The translations under genes and the position numbers were made by a program. 64,000 bases of DNA from Caenimonas soli (GTDB lineage Bacteria; Pseudomonadota; Gammaproteobacteria; Burkholderiales; Burkholderiaceae_C): positions 372,001 through 436,000 of the forward strand of contig NZ_JABJVV010000001.1 of assembly GCF_013155545.1 (NCBI RefSeq), given 5' to 3'. Under the pieces are notes generated by a model, which was given only the letters and a program-made list of their open reading frames with translations, was not told where the DNA came from and made no database searches. Positions 55,838 through 64,000 of the stretch are shown here, piece after piece; the stretch's first letter is position 1; each line of letters begins with the position of its first letter.

Positions 55838-58800
55838 CTATTTCGCCACCAGCTCGTCGTGATGCGGCACTGCTTCCTGCTTGGCCTCGGCCTTGTTCGC
55901 GCCCGGGACCTTGCCGCGGGCGAACAGCATGTACATGGTCGGCACCACGAAGATCGTCAGCAGCGTGCCCAGCGACATGCCCCCCACGATCACCCAGCCG
56001 ATCTGCACGCGGCTCTCGGCGCCCGCGCCCGTGGCCATCGCCAGCGGCATGGCGCCGAGCACCATCGCGCCGGTAGTCATCAGGATGGGGCGAAGACGCT
56101 GCGAGGCTGCCTTCACGACTGCGTCCACGATCTCCAGCCCTTGTTCGCGCAGCTTGTTGGTGAATTCCACGATCAGGATGCCGTGCTTGGTGATAAGGCC
56201 CACCAGCGTGATGAGCCCGATCTGCGAATACACATTGAGTGAGCCCCCAGACCACTTGAGCGCCAGCAGCGCCCCGATCATCGACAGCGGCACCGACAGC
56301 ATGATGACCAGCGGATCGACAAAGCTTTCGAACTGCGCGGCTAGCACCAGGAAAATGAACAACAGGGCCAGCACGAACACGATCGCCAGGGCGCCCTGCG
56401 AGCTGCGGAATTCGCGCGACGTCCCATTGAGTTCCGTCGTATAGCCGGGCTTGAGGACCTTGGTGGCGGTCTCGTTCATGAAGTCCAGCGCTTGCCCCAG
56501 CGAATAGTCGGGCGCCAGGCTGCCCGTGATCGAAACGGAGCGGCGTTGGCCGAAGTGGTTGAGTTCGCGGGGGCTGACGTTTTCGCGCACTTTGACCAGC
56601 GCCGAGAGCGGGATCATGGTGTCGCCGCGGCCGCGCACGTTGATGCTGTCGATGTCCTCCGGCGTTGTCCGGCCGCGCGGCTCGGTCTGCACGATTACGT
56701 CGTACTGTTCAGCGTCGCGCTTGTAGCGGGTGACGTTGCGCCCGCCCAGCATGGTTTCCAGCGCCTTGGCCACCACCTCCACGCTCACACCCATGTCGGC
56801 GGCTTTCTCGCGATCCACCTCGATCCGCAGCTCGGGCTTGTTCAGGCGCAGATCGACTTGGGGCGAAACGATTCCCGGGTTTTTTGCCATTTCGTCCAGC
56901 ATCTGGCCAGCCACCCGGCTCAGGTTTTCGTAGCTGTCCGAGGTCTGGATCACGAAGTTCAGCGGAAGTTCGCGAAAGCCCTGGCCCAGCGAAGGCGGCG
57001 TGATGATGAACGCATTGACCCCCGGCAGCGAGTTCGTCTTGGGTCCCAGCTCGCGCGCCAGGTCCAGCGTGGTGCGCTTGCGATCCTCCCAATCGATAGT
57101 GCGGTACACCACGCTCGCCTGCGACACCGTGGGGTTGCCGACGTTGGCGAAGATCCGGTCGAATTCCTTGTAGGGCTGGCCAAGCTTTTCCAAAGCCTGG
57201 GCGTAGCGGTCCGTGTAGTCCAGCGTGGAGCCGTCGGGAGCATTGACGCTAGCCAGAATGGTTCCGCGGTCCTCCAGCGGCGACAGCTCCTTGCGCATGG
57301 TTGGCCAGACGGCCGCGATTGCCAGGCCGCTGATCACCATCACGCCGATCACCAGCCAGCGGGCTTGCAGCAGCTTGCCCACGAAGCGACCCGAGCCGGG
57401 CCGTGGTTGCCAGCGCGTCAGCAGCACCCAGCGCAACGCCCGCGCATAGCGGTCTGATAGCGCCGTGAGCCAGCGCTCCATGTGGCTGTCGAACCAGGTC
57501 GGGCGGGGGTTGTGCTTGAGCAGCTTGGAACACATCATGGGCGTCAAGGTCAACGCCACGAAACCCGACACCACCACGGCACCGGCCAGCGCCAGGGCGA
57601 ACTCCACGAACAGTCGCCCGGTACGTCCCGGGGTGAAGGCCAGCGGCGCGTACACCGCCACCAGGGTGAGCGTCATCGTGATGACCGCAAAGCCGATTTC
57701 GCGCGCGCCCTTGATCGCTGCCGAGAACGGGTCCAGCCCCTCTTCGATGTGCCGGTAGATGTTCTCCAGCATCACGATCGCATCGTCCACCACCAGGCCG
57801 ATGGCCAGCACCAGGGCCAGCAAGGTCAGCGTGTTGATGGTGAAGCCGGCCAGCGCCATCATGGCGAAGGCACCGATCAGGCTGACCGGGATGGTCACTA
57901 TGGGGATGATCGAAGCGCGCACCGTGCGCAGGAACACGAAGATCACCAGCGCCACCAGCAGGATGGCCTCGGTGATGGTGCGGTAGACGCTCTTGACGGA
58001 GCGGTCGATGAATAAGGAATTGTCGTTGGCGATATCGATCGTCACGTCGGCCGGCAAGTCAGCCTTGAGCTTGGGCAGCATCTCTCGCACGCCGGCGGAC
58101 AGCTCCAAGGGGTTGGCGGTAGCCTGTCGGATCACCCCGGCCGAGATCGCCGTGCGGCCATTCAGGCGTACCCGGCTGCGTTCGTCCGCCGCCGCCTCCT
58201 GCACGCGAGCCACGTCGCGCACCTTGACGGGAAAGCCGTTGACGCTCTTGATGACGATCTCGCCGAACTGGGCTGGCTTGACCAGATCGGTCTGCGACGT
58301 GACGCTGAATTCGCGCTGCTGCGACTCGATGCGCCCGGCCGGCAACTCCAGGTTGCTGCGGCGGATCGCATCCTCCACGTCCTGCGTGGTCAGGCGGTAG
58401 CCGGCCAGCTTGTCCGGGTCAAGCCACACCCGCATGGCGTACTTGCGCTCGCCGTAGATGCGCACGTCGGCCACGCCGGTGACCGTCTGCAGCCGGGACT
58501 TCACGATGCGGTTGACCAGGTCGTTGATCTGCAGCGGACTGAGCGTGTCGCTGGTGAAGGCCAACCAGATGACGGGGAAAGCGTCGGCCTCCACCTTGGC
58601 AATGACCGGTTCGTCGATGGACTGGGGCAGCCGGTTGCGCACCCGCGAAGTGCGATCGCGCACCTCGGCGGCGGCGGCGTCGGCGTCTTTTTCCAGGCGG
58701 AACTTCACCGAGATCTGGCTCTGCTCGGCCCGGCTGATCGAGGTGATGACGTCCACCGCGTCGATGCCGGCGATGGAATCCTCCAGGGGCTTGGTCACCT

Positions 58801-58984
58801 GCGTCTCGATCACCTCGGCCGAAGCGCCGGGGTAGCGCACGCTCACCGTGACGACCGGTTCGTCGATCTTGGGGTATTCGCGCACTGAGAGCCGGTTGTA
58901 GCTCACCAGGCCGATCAGGACCACGAGCAGCGACAGCACCGTGGCAAACACCGGCCGGCGGATCGATACTTCTGGCAGTTGCAC
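55838..58984 (-). CDS. RND-family efflux pump, inner-membrane permease (HAE1 type)
   Basis: Proton-driven tripartite efflux pump subunit. 1048 residues, the normal size, two-fold repeat of one plus five helices with large periplasmic loops. N-terminus VSIRRPVFATVLSLLVVLIG; proton-relay Asp pair in GLVVDDAIVMLENIYRH; second-half motif ITLVGLITKHGILIVEFTNKL. By sequence it groups with the MdtF/VexH/MexF-like hydrophobic and amphiphilic exporters. Immediately downstream of its adaptor gene; no outer-membrane factor gene is present here, so a shared TolC-type protein must be used. Confidence 0.93.
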   Translation of the reverse strand: MQLPEVSIRRPVFATVLSLLVVLIGLVSYNRLSVREYPKIDEPVVTVSVRYPGASAEVIETQVTKPLEDSIAGIDAVDVITSISRAEQSQISVKFRLEKDADAAAAEVRDRTSRVRNRLPQSIDEPVIAKVEADAFPVIWLAFTSDTLSPLQINDLVNRIVKSRLQTVTGVADVRIYGERKYAMRVWLDPDKLAGYRLTTQDVEDAIRRSNLELPAGRIESQQREFSVTSQTDLVKPAQFGEIVIKSVNGFPVKVRDVARVQEAAADERSRVRLNGRTAISAGVIRQATANPLELSAGVREMLPKLKADLPADVTIDIANDNSLFIDRSVKSVYRTITEAILLVALVIFVFLRTVRASIIPIVTIPVSLIGAFAMMALAGFTINTLTLLALVLAIGLVVDDAIVMLENIYRHIEEGLDPFSAAIKGAREIGFAVITMTLTLVAVYAPLAFTPGRTGRLFVEFALALAGAVVVSGFVALTLTPMMCSKLLKHNPRPTWFDSHMERWLTALSDRYARALRWVLLTRWQPRPGSGRFVGKLLQARWLVIGVMVISGLAIAAVWPTMRKELSPLEDRGTILASVNAPDGSTLDYTDRYAQALEKLGQPYKEFDRIFANVGNPTVSQASVVYRTIDWEDRKRTTLDLARELGPKTNSLPGVNAFIITPPSLGQGFRELPLNFVIQTSDSYENLSRVAGQMLDEMAKNPGIVSPQVDLRLNKPELRIEVDREKAADMGVSVEVVAKALETMLGGRNVTRYKRDAEQYDVIVQTEPRGRTTPEDIDSINVRGRGDTMIPLSALVKVRENVSPRELNHFGQRRSVSITGSLAPDYSLGQALDFMNETATKVLKPGYTTELNGTSREFRSSQGALAIVFVLALLFIFLVLAAQFESFVDPLVIMLSVPLSMIGALLALKWSGGSLNVYSQIGLITLVGLITKHGILIVEFTNKLREQGLEIVDAVVKAASQRLRPILMTTGAMVLGAMPLAMATGAGAESRVQIGWVIVGGMSLGTLLTIFVVPTMYMLFARGKVPGANKAEAKQEAVPHHDELVAK

Positions 58985-58997
58985 GTCGGTGTCCTCG

Positions 58998-60233
58998 TCA
59001 GGTGCGCGAAGCGCCGCAGGGGTTGGCGCCGTTGGTCTTTGGAGCGGGGGGTGCGGCGGAAATTCCTTGCGCAGCCGATGCGCCCTGCCGAGCCGGCGTA
59101 GCGCCCGGACGGCTGAGTTCGACCACCCGCACCGGCATGCCGTCTTTCTGTATCCGCTGCTGGCCCGCCGTCACGACGATCTCGCCGGGTTGCAGGCCCT
59201 CGGTGATCTCCACACGGCCGGGCTGGCGGACGCCGACCTTCACTTCCACCCGCTGGGCGATCTTGGTGTCCTGGTCGGGCCCGTCCACCAGCCGGATGAC
59301 GAACTGGCGCCCGCCCTGCGGAACGATGGCCTCCTCGGGAATGACGCGCGCGTTCTCGCGCTGGCCAAACACCGCGGTGATGCGGGCGAACATGCCGGGG
59401 CGCAGTTCCATGTTCCGGTTGTCGATGCACCCGCGGATGCCGATCGAGCGGCCATTGGCATCCACCAGGGGATCGATGGCCTGGACCACGGCCTCGTACT
59501 TGCGCCCGGGCAACGCGTCGATCTCCACCAGCGCCGTCTGGCCGCGCTGGGCCTTGGTCTGGAAGCGCTCGGGCAGCCTGAAGTCCACCAGGACCGCGTC
59601 GATATCTTCGATGTTCACGATTTCGGCGCCGTCCTTCAGGTAGTCGCCTACGTTGACGGTGCGAATGCCTGCGATGCCGTCGAACGGTGCGGTGATGCGA
59701 AGCCGCGCCGCGGTGGCCCTGGCCAGCGACAGCTTGGCTTGCGCCACCTGCAGGTTGGCGGCGCTTTCGTCCACCGAACGCTTGCTGATGAAGTTCTGCG
59801 CCACCAGCTCCTGGTTGCGCTTGTGGTTGGCCTGGGCAATGGACAGTTCGGCCTGTGCCTGCTGCAGCTGCGCCAGGGGCAGCTGGTCGTCCAGCTGAAC
59901 CAGCAGTTGGCCGCGCCGCACCTTCTCGCCGTCGCGGAAGTTCAGCCGGGTCACACGGCCGCTGACTTCCGGCTTCAGCACCACGCTTTGCCGCGATCGC
60001 AGGCTCCCCACGGCCTGCGCTTCGTCAGTGATCCTGATGGATTCCACCCGCGCCACTTCGACCGAGGGCGGCCGCGCGGGCCCTGAAGCCGCACCAGCCT
60101 GCGGCGCGCCAGCCGCCGGGGCCGCGCCCTCGGCTGCAGGCTTGCTGGGCTTGTTCTGGTACCACCAGGCCGCTCCGGAGGCAGCTGCGATGCCTACGAC
60201 GGCGATGACGGTGTAAATTGCTTTCGATGCCAT
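58998..60233 (-). CDS. RND efflux periplasmic adaptor (membrane fusion protein)
   Basis: 411 residues. N-terminal anchor helix IYTVIAVVGIAAASGAAWWY, an Ala/Pro/Gly-rich linker, then the barrel-sandwich halves LKPEVSGRVTRLNFRDGEKV and ITAPFDGIAGIRTVNVGDYL around a helical hairpin (LAQLQQAQAELSIAQANHKR). C-terminal beta-barrel and tail. It links the permease to an outer-membrane channel. The gene leads the pump operon; a GTTGG-AAAA-CCAAC palindrome about 40 bp upstream may be its operator. No lipobox was seen. Confidence 0.92.
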   Translation of the reverse strand: MASKAIYTVIAVVGIAAASGAAWWYQNKPSKPAAEGAAPAAGAPQAGAASGPARPPSVEVARVESIRITDEAQAVGSLRSRQSVVLKPEVSGRVTRLNFRDGEKVRRGQLLVQLDDQLPLAQLQQAQAELSIAQANHKRNQELVAQNFISKRSVDESAANLQVAQAKLSLARATAARLRITAPFDGIAGIRTVNVGDYLKDGAEIVNIEDIDAVLVDFRLPERFQTKAQRGQTALVEIDALPGRKYEAVVQAIDPLVDANGRSIGIRGCIDNRNMELRPGMFARITAVFGQRENARVIPEEAIVPQGGRQFVIRLVDGPDQDTKIAQRVEVKVGVRQPGRVEITEGLQPGEIVVTAGQQRIQKDGMPVRVVELSRPGATPARQGASAAQGISAAPPAPKTNGANPCGASRT

Positions 60234-60260
60234 GAAAGATCAGAGCCTGCAATGGGCAAA

Positions 60261-60284
60261 GTTGGTTATTGTTGGAAAACCAAC
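60261..60284. promoter_or_regulatory. Palindrome upstream of the RND pump operon
   Basis: GTTGG-AAAA-CCAAC (60271-60284) is perfect; GTTGGTT at 60261-60267 adds a further half-site pairing with AACCAAC. It lies 38-51 bp before the adaptor start, a normal place for a repressor of TetR or MarR type. No regulator gene is adjacent. Confidence 0.45.
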
Positions 60285-60380
60285 CCACCAATGTATCAGG
60301 AGCATGCTAACCGGGCATTTGCGGTCGCCCTAAGTCCGAGGGGCCGGCCCCGCGGCTCGCGCCCGGTTTTTACCCCGTCT

Positions 60381-60842
60381 TTACATTGGCGCGGGCAATC
60401 GGCCCAAAGCCACTTCGACGCCGCGATTGGCCAGCACATCGGCGCGTTCGTTGCCGGGATTGCCGTCGTGGCCCCGCACCCAGCGCCAGTCGATGGCGTG
60501 GCCGCTCTTGTTCACCAGTTCGTCCAGGGCCTGCCAAAGCTCCACGTTCTTGACGGGCTGCTTGGTCGAGGTGCGCCAACCCTTGGCTTTCCAGCCCGGC
60601 AGCCATTCGGTCATGCCCTTGAGCACATACTGGCTGTCCACGTAGAGGGTCACGGCGCAGGGGCGCTTGAGGGCCTGCAGCGCCTGGATGACGGCCATCA
60701 GCTCCATGCGGTTGTTGGTGGTCAGGCGTTCGCCGCCGAACAGTTCTTTTTCGGTGGCGCCGGATTTCATCAGCACACCCCAGCCGCCCGGGCCGGGGTT
60801 TCCCTTGCAGGCGCCGTCCGTGTAGATATCGACAGAATTCAC
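60381..60842 (-). CDS. rnhA: Ribonuclease HI
   Basis: Cleaves RNA in RNA-DNA hybrids. 153 residues from a GTG overlapping the stop of the methyltransferase gene. The catalytic Asp/Glu residues are in [46 protein letters not shown] and the late Asp of [25 protein letters not shown] contains the flexible His loop. Tight coupling to the methyltransferase is usual in betaproteobacteria. Confidence 0.95.
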   Translation of the reverse strand: MNSVDIYTDGACKGNPGPGGWGVLMKSGATEKELFGGERLTTNNRMELMAVIQALQALKRPCAVTLYVDSQYVLKGMTEWLPGWKAKGWRTSTKQPVKNVELWQALDELVNKSGHAIDWRWVRGHDGNPGNERADVLANRGVEVALGRLPAPM

Positions 60843-61627
60843 AAATGCTCTTCCATGTAGGTGGGACGACGGCGCCGGTTCGCTAGCGGAACGGGCGCGG
60901 TCGCTATTGCTTTCTTTGACTTCCAGGCCGGGCCCATCAGCTTGATGCCGCGCACGCGCTTCACCGCCACCAGGAAATAGACCGCGCCGAAGATCGGCCA
61001 CCAGCGCTCGCCCGCGTGGTCCAGCCAGTCGTAGCGGTCCAGCCATTTCTCGCTGTTCATGGCGGGCCGGTAGCAGCCGAAGTTACCGGACTCGACCTCG
61101 AAGCTCAGGAGCCTGAGCCAGTCGCGCAGCCGCCAATAGCCGATGAAATCGCCCGCGTCGGGCAGGAACAGTTCACCGAACCCGAGGCGGCGGTACAGAT
61201 GGGCACGCCGTTGGCGCAGGCCCCACAGGCTGGCCGGGTTCAGGCAGCAGATCACCACCTTGCCCTCGGGCACCAGGACGCGCTCGACTTCGCGCAAAGT
61301 CGCGTGCGGATCGGTATTCAGTTCCAGAGAATGGGGCAGCACCACCAGGTCCAGGCTGTTCGCCTCGAACGGCAGGGCCGCGAAATCCGTGATCAGGGCC
61401 GGCCGCAGTTGCGCCGAGTCGGCCGGCGCCGGCTCGCGCAAGGCCAGCCACTTGTGCGTCATGCGGTTGGCTTGCAATGTGTCGAGTTCAGGAAGGCCGA
61501 GCTGCAGCGCGTGATAGCCGAAGATGTCCCCTACAGCCCGGTCGAACTCGGCACGCTCCCACGCCAGAAGGTAACGACCGGGCGGGGTCTCGAACCACTG
61601 CCGCATTCCTATAATCTGGTCGCTCAT
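60839..61627 (-). CDS. SAM-dependent methyltransferase (type 11)
   Basis: 262 residues. The SAM-binding core is not the classic DxGxG form; [20 protein letters not shown] (motif II/III region, about 87-106) and [21 protein letters not shown] are the clearest family marks. Relatives are always found beside rnhA and gloB in betaproteobacteria and their substrate is unknown. The N-terminal [21 protein letters not shown] is the usual start. Its ATG overlaps the start codon of the gloB remnant on the other strand. Confidence 0.85.
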   Translation of the reverse strand: MSDQIIGMRQWFETPPGRYLLAWERAEFDRAVGDIFGYHALQLGLPELDTLQANRMTHKWLALREPAPADSAQLRPALITDFAALPFEANSLDLVVLPHSLELNTDPHATLREVERVLVPEGKVVICCLNPASLWGLRQRRAHLYRRLGFGELFLPDAGDFIGYWRLRDWLRLLSFEVESGNFGCYRPAMNSEKWLDRYDWLDHAGERWWPIFGAVYFLVAVKRVRGIKLMGPAWKSKKAIATAPVPLANRRRRPTYMEEHL

Positions 61628-62045
61628 GAAGTTAATACCGCTGCCGGCCTTCCAAGATAATTACCTCTGGCTGTTGCATGACGGGCAACGGGCATAGCCC
61701 GCAATGGCCTTCTTGCAGCGCGACGACCTGCAACTAGATGCGATTCTAGTCACGCACCGTCACGCGGACCATATGGGCGCGGTCGGTCACACTTCCGGGG
61801 ATATTGCCTATTACGGCGAAGAATTCGATGGCGTACCATTACTGTTTTTGCGGCGCCCCGTTGTTTTCTAACGGATGTGGGCGGCTTTTCGAGGGAACGC
61901 CCGCCCAAATGCTGGCATCGCTCGATAAATTTGCGCGGGCTGTGGAACCTCATAATGCTGAGCTGATCCACTATACCCCGTGCCGTCGCTCCGTTGGACG
62001 ACATGGACATGCTTGCCGCCCTTCGGCAATGGAAAAAAGAACCTA
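61626..62045 (+). pseudogene. gloB: Decayed hydroxyacylglutathione hydrolase (glyoxalase II)
   Basis: Three frames carry pieces of GloB in order. [20 protein letters not shown] runs into TAG at 61695-61697; the same frame continues with [20 protein letters not shown] (metal motif HxHxDH kept) and [11 protein letters not shown] before a stop. A second frame (from about 61840) reads [20 protein letters not shown] and [18 protein letters not shown]; a third gives the terminal [17 protein letters not shown]. The region is about 420 bp against roughly 780 for an intact gene. Stop, frameshifts and at least two deletions make it non-functional. Confidence 0.9.
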
Positions 62046-63548
62046 ATGAGACTGCTTCACATCGCGGGCCTTTCCCTCCTGTTGGCACTGGCCGGTTGTG
62101 CCACACCGCCCGCCTCGGAGCCGCAAGCCCCCGCCCCCGTCACTTCGGCAAAGCGCGATGCGCCGGCCGTCATCCCGGGCGGACCCCTGCAACCCATTAC
62201 CGCAGCCGAAGCGGCATCGCGCGGTGTCGCCCAACTGCAACCCCCGGCGGACCTGTGGGAGCGCATCCGCCGCGGCTTCAAGATGTCCAACCTGGACAGC
62301 GACCTGGTGCGCCAGCAGGAACAGTGGTACTCCACCCGCCCCGACTACATCCAGCGAATGACCGAGCGTTCGCGCAAGTACCTGTTCCATATCGTGGAGG
62401 AACTGGAGCGCCGCAACATGCCTACGGAACTGGCCCTGCTGCCGTTCGTGGAGAGCGCGTTCAATCCGCAGGCGGTGTCCAGTGCGCGTGCCGCCGGCAT
62501 GTGGCAGTTCATGCCGGCCACCGGCCAATACTTCGAACTCAAGCAGAACGTGTTCCGCGACGACCGGCGCGACGTCCTGGCTTCCACGCGAGCGGCCCTG
62601 GACTACCTGCAGAAACTGCATGGCATGTTCGGCGACTGGCACCTGGCGCTGGCAGCCTACAACTGGGGTGAAGGCAGCGTCGGCCGGGCCATCGCGCGCA
62701 ACCAGAAAAGCGGGTTGGGCACGACCTATGTCGACCTGAACATGCCCAACGAAACGCGCTACTACGTTCCCAAGCTGCAGGCCGTCAAGAACATCGTGGC
62801 CGGCCCGGAAAATTTCCGCACCGAACTGCCGCTGATCGAAAACCATCCCTATTTCCAAAGCGTCGTTGTCTCACGCGACATCGACGTCGAACTGGCGGCA
62901 CGGCTGGCCGACATCTCCGTCGAAGACTTCAAGGCATTGAACCCGTCGATGCACCGGCCGGTCATCCTGGCGGCGGGCACACCGCAAATCCTGCTGCCCT
63001 GGGACAACGCCAAGGTCTTCCAGCGCAACTTCGAGGCCTACACGGCGGGCCAGTACGCAAGCTGGACCGCGTGGAGCGCGCCCTCTACGATGAGCGTGGG
63101 CGAGGCCGCGCGCCGTGTCGGCATGAGCGAGGCCGACCTGCGCAGCGTCAATGCCATCCCGCCCCGCATGCTGATCAAGGCAGGCTCGGTACTGATCGTG
63201 CCGCGCACGGCCAAGATGCAGGATGACGTGACCAGCCATGTCGCCGATAACGGCCAGTTGAACCTGGCACCTGAAAACGTGACTCGCCGCACCGCCGTCA
63301 AGGCCGGCAAGCACGATACCGTCGCCAGCATCGCCAAGCGGTACAAGCTCAACGCGGCGCAGGTTGCCGAATGGAATGACGTGGGTGCCTCGGCCGCCTT
63401 CAAGGTGGGCCAGCAGGTGGTCCTCTTCTTGCCCGTGCGGGCCGCAACCCGCAGCCCGGTTCGCGCCGGCGCCAAATCCAGCGGTCGTGCCGGGGCCGCG
63501 TCGCGCGCTGTTCCGAAGCGCCCGACCAAGGCAGTGAAGCGCCGCTGA
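62046..63548 (+). CDS. mltD: Membrane-bound lytic murein transglycosylase D
   Basis: Cleaves peptidoglycan glycan strands at the outer membrane. 500 residues; lipoprotein signal MRLLHIAGLSLLLALAGC with Cys18. SLT domain about 115-240 with catalytic Glu in LPFVESAFNPQAVSSARAAG and MWQFMPATGQYF, ALAAYNWGEGSVGRA. Two LysM-like repeats follow (SVGEAARRVGMSEADLRSVN; GKHDTVASIAKRYKLNAAQV) and a basic C-terminal tail (RAVPKRPTKAVKRR). The ATG lies inside the end of the old gloB gene; a longer frame reaching into it is rejected. Confidence 0.92.
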   Translation: MRLLHIAGLSLLLALAGCATPPASEPQAPAPVTSAKRDAPAVIPGGPLQPITAAEAASRGVAQLQPPADLWERIRRGFKMSNLDSDLVRQQEQWYSTRPDYIQRMTERSRKYLFHIVEELERRNMPTELALLPFVESAFNPQAVSSARAAGMWQFMPATGQYFELKQNVFRDDRRDVLASTRAALDYLQKLHGMFGDWHLALAAYNWGEGSVGRAIARNQKSGLGTTYVDLNMPNETRYYVPKLQAVKNIVAGPENFRTELPLIENHPYFQSVVVSRDIDVELAARLADISVEDFKALNPSMHRPVILAAGTPQILLPWDNAKVFQRNFEAYTAGQYASWTAWSAPSTMSVGEAARRVGMSEADLRSVNAIPPRMLIKAGSVLIVPRTAKMQDDVTSHVADNGQLNLAPENVTRRTAVKAGKHDTVASIAKRYKLNAAQVAEWNDVGASAAFKVGQQVVLFLPVRAATRSPVRAGAKSSGRAGAASRAVPKRPTKAVKRR

Positions 63549-63636
63549 GCTACAACTCGTAACTGCTCTCGCGCAGGACAGGTCCCACGGAAGTTCGCTA
63601 TCCGGTCCGATGCGGCCTGCGCTCGCGCTGAGGCAG

Positions 63637-63668
63637 AGTCAACTTATTGCTACTGCAAGGAGTTGACT
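63637..63668 (+). promoter_or_regulatory. Hairpin covering the ribosome binding site of the last gene
   Basis: AGTCAACT (63637-63644) and AGTTGACT (63661-63668) form an 8-base-pair stem that ends at the base before the ATG. The loop holds most of the AAGGAG site (63657-63662). Folding would hide the start region. Confidence 0.5.
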
Positions 63669-64000
63669 ATGTTCAAGAAATCTCTTTTGGGCGCCATCGT
63701 TGCCGCCGGCTCGCTGATCGGTCTCGCCCCGACGGCGGCCAACGCGCAGTACACCGCCATCGTGTCGACGGCCCCGCCTGCGCCGGTGCAGGAAGTGACG
63801 CCCCCGCCGCGCCGCGGCCATGTATGGGCACCTGGCCATCATGAATGGCGCGGCAACCAGTACGTCTGGGTGTCCGGCCATTGGGTGCAGGCCCGAGAAG
63901 GCTACGACTATCGCGAGCCGCGCTGGGTGCAACGCGGCGACGGCAGCTGGTACCTGGTGGGCAACACCTGGGAACGGCGCGGCCCCTATGGCGACCGCGA
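63669..64000 (+). CDS. YXWGXW-repeat secreted protein, partial (C-terminus off the right edge)
   Basis: About 110 residues visible. Signal peptide MFKKSLLGAIVAAGSLIGLA to PTAANA, cleaved before QYTAIV. The mature part has a Pro-rich spacer and then repeated Trp/Gly/His/Tyr units: GHVWAPGHHEWRGNQYVW, GHWVQAREGYDYREPRW, GSWYLVGNTWERRG. This pattern is the YXWGXW (BcpO-type) repeat of small secreted proteins in betaproteobacteria, whose function is not settled. AAGGAG lies 6 bases before the ATG. Confidence 0.82.
   Translation, partial: MFKKSLLGAIVAAGSLIGLAPTAANAQYTAIVSTAPPAPVQEVTPPPRRGHVWAPGHHEWRGNQYVWVSGHWVQAREGYDYREPRWVQRGDGSWYLVGNTWERRGPYGDR

Overview
The window is chromosomal DNA of a high-GC betaproteobacterium, most likely Burkholderiales, family Comamonadaceae. 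That placement rests on gene content: a single-subunit-type cysI followed by a DUF934 gene, aat overlapping bpt, ilvBHC-pssA-leuA in one block, a sigma factor/DUF3619/DUF3106/RDD cluster, a DUF4148 protein, and a methyltransferase-rnhA pair beside gloB and mltD. No 16S rRNA, phage, integrase, intact insertion sequence or CRISPR array was seen. The species is not determined.

Region by region. 1-4.6 kb: end of a sulfate-binding protein gene, yggX, an unusual mnmC, an FAD monooxygenase and a tandem-receiver regulator. 4.8-12.4 kb: an assimilatory sulfur block (TauE/SafE exporter, cysI, DUF934, cysH, cysD, cysN) followed by ferredoxin fdxA and a ferredoxin-NADP reductase; sulfate is activated by CysDN, APS is reduced directly by an iron-sulfur CysH, and sulfite by CysI. 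12.4-14.8 kb: a TPP riboswitch ahead of a TonB-dependent receptor, then tRNA-Asn with a strong terminator. 14.9-19.4 kb: a wrecked LacI-type regulator, DUF4148 protein, the N-degron transferases aat and bpt, an IclR regulator and a D-Ala-D-Ala endopeptidase.

19.5-27.3 kb, all on the minus strand: the branched-chain amino acid block ilvB-ilvH-ilvC, pssA, and a leu operon with two different 2-isopropylmalate synthases behind a leader peptide and attenuator. 27.6-33 kb: an ECF-type sigma factor with its DUF3619/DUF3106/RDD partners, a LOG-family hydrolase and a large soluble GAF/PAS histidine kinase. 33-39.1 kb: nadE with PII gene glnK, a GNAT-like protein, a wax-ester-synthase/DGAT, an alpha/beta hydrolase and a KTSC protein. 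39.1-45.1 kb: a soluble and a membrane pyrophosphatase, and a TetR-controlled metal-dependent hydrolase plus aldehyde dehydrogenase with two clear operator palindromes.

45.1-50.2 kb holds the least described part: a three-gene module (secreted protein of unknown function, M48 metalloprotease with C-terminal repeats, lipoprotein) present twice in tandem with identical gene order and identical ATGA overlaps. 50.3-53.4 kb: molybdenum cofactor genes moaA, mobA, moeA. 53.4-55.8 kb: an MCE protein and its lipoprotein without ATPase or permease, then a 266-bp MITE-like element inserted exactly at the stop codons of two convergent genes, then cytochrome b561. 55.8-60.3 kb: an RND efflux pump and adaptor. 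60.4-64 kb: rnhA, a methyltransferase, a decayed gloB (glyoxalase II), mltD and the start of a YXWGXW-type secreted protein.
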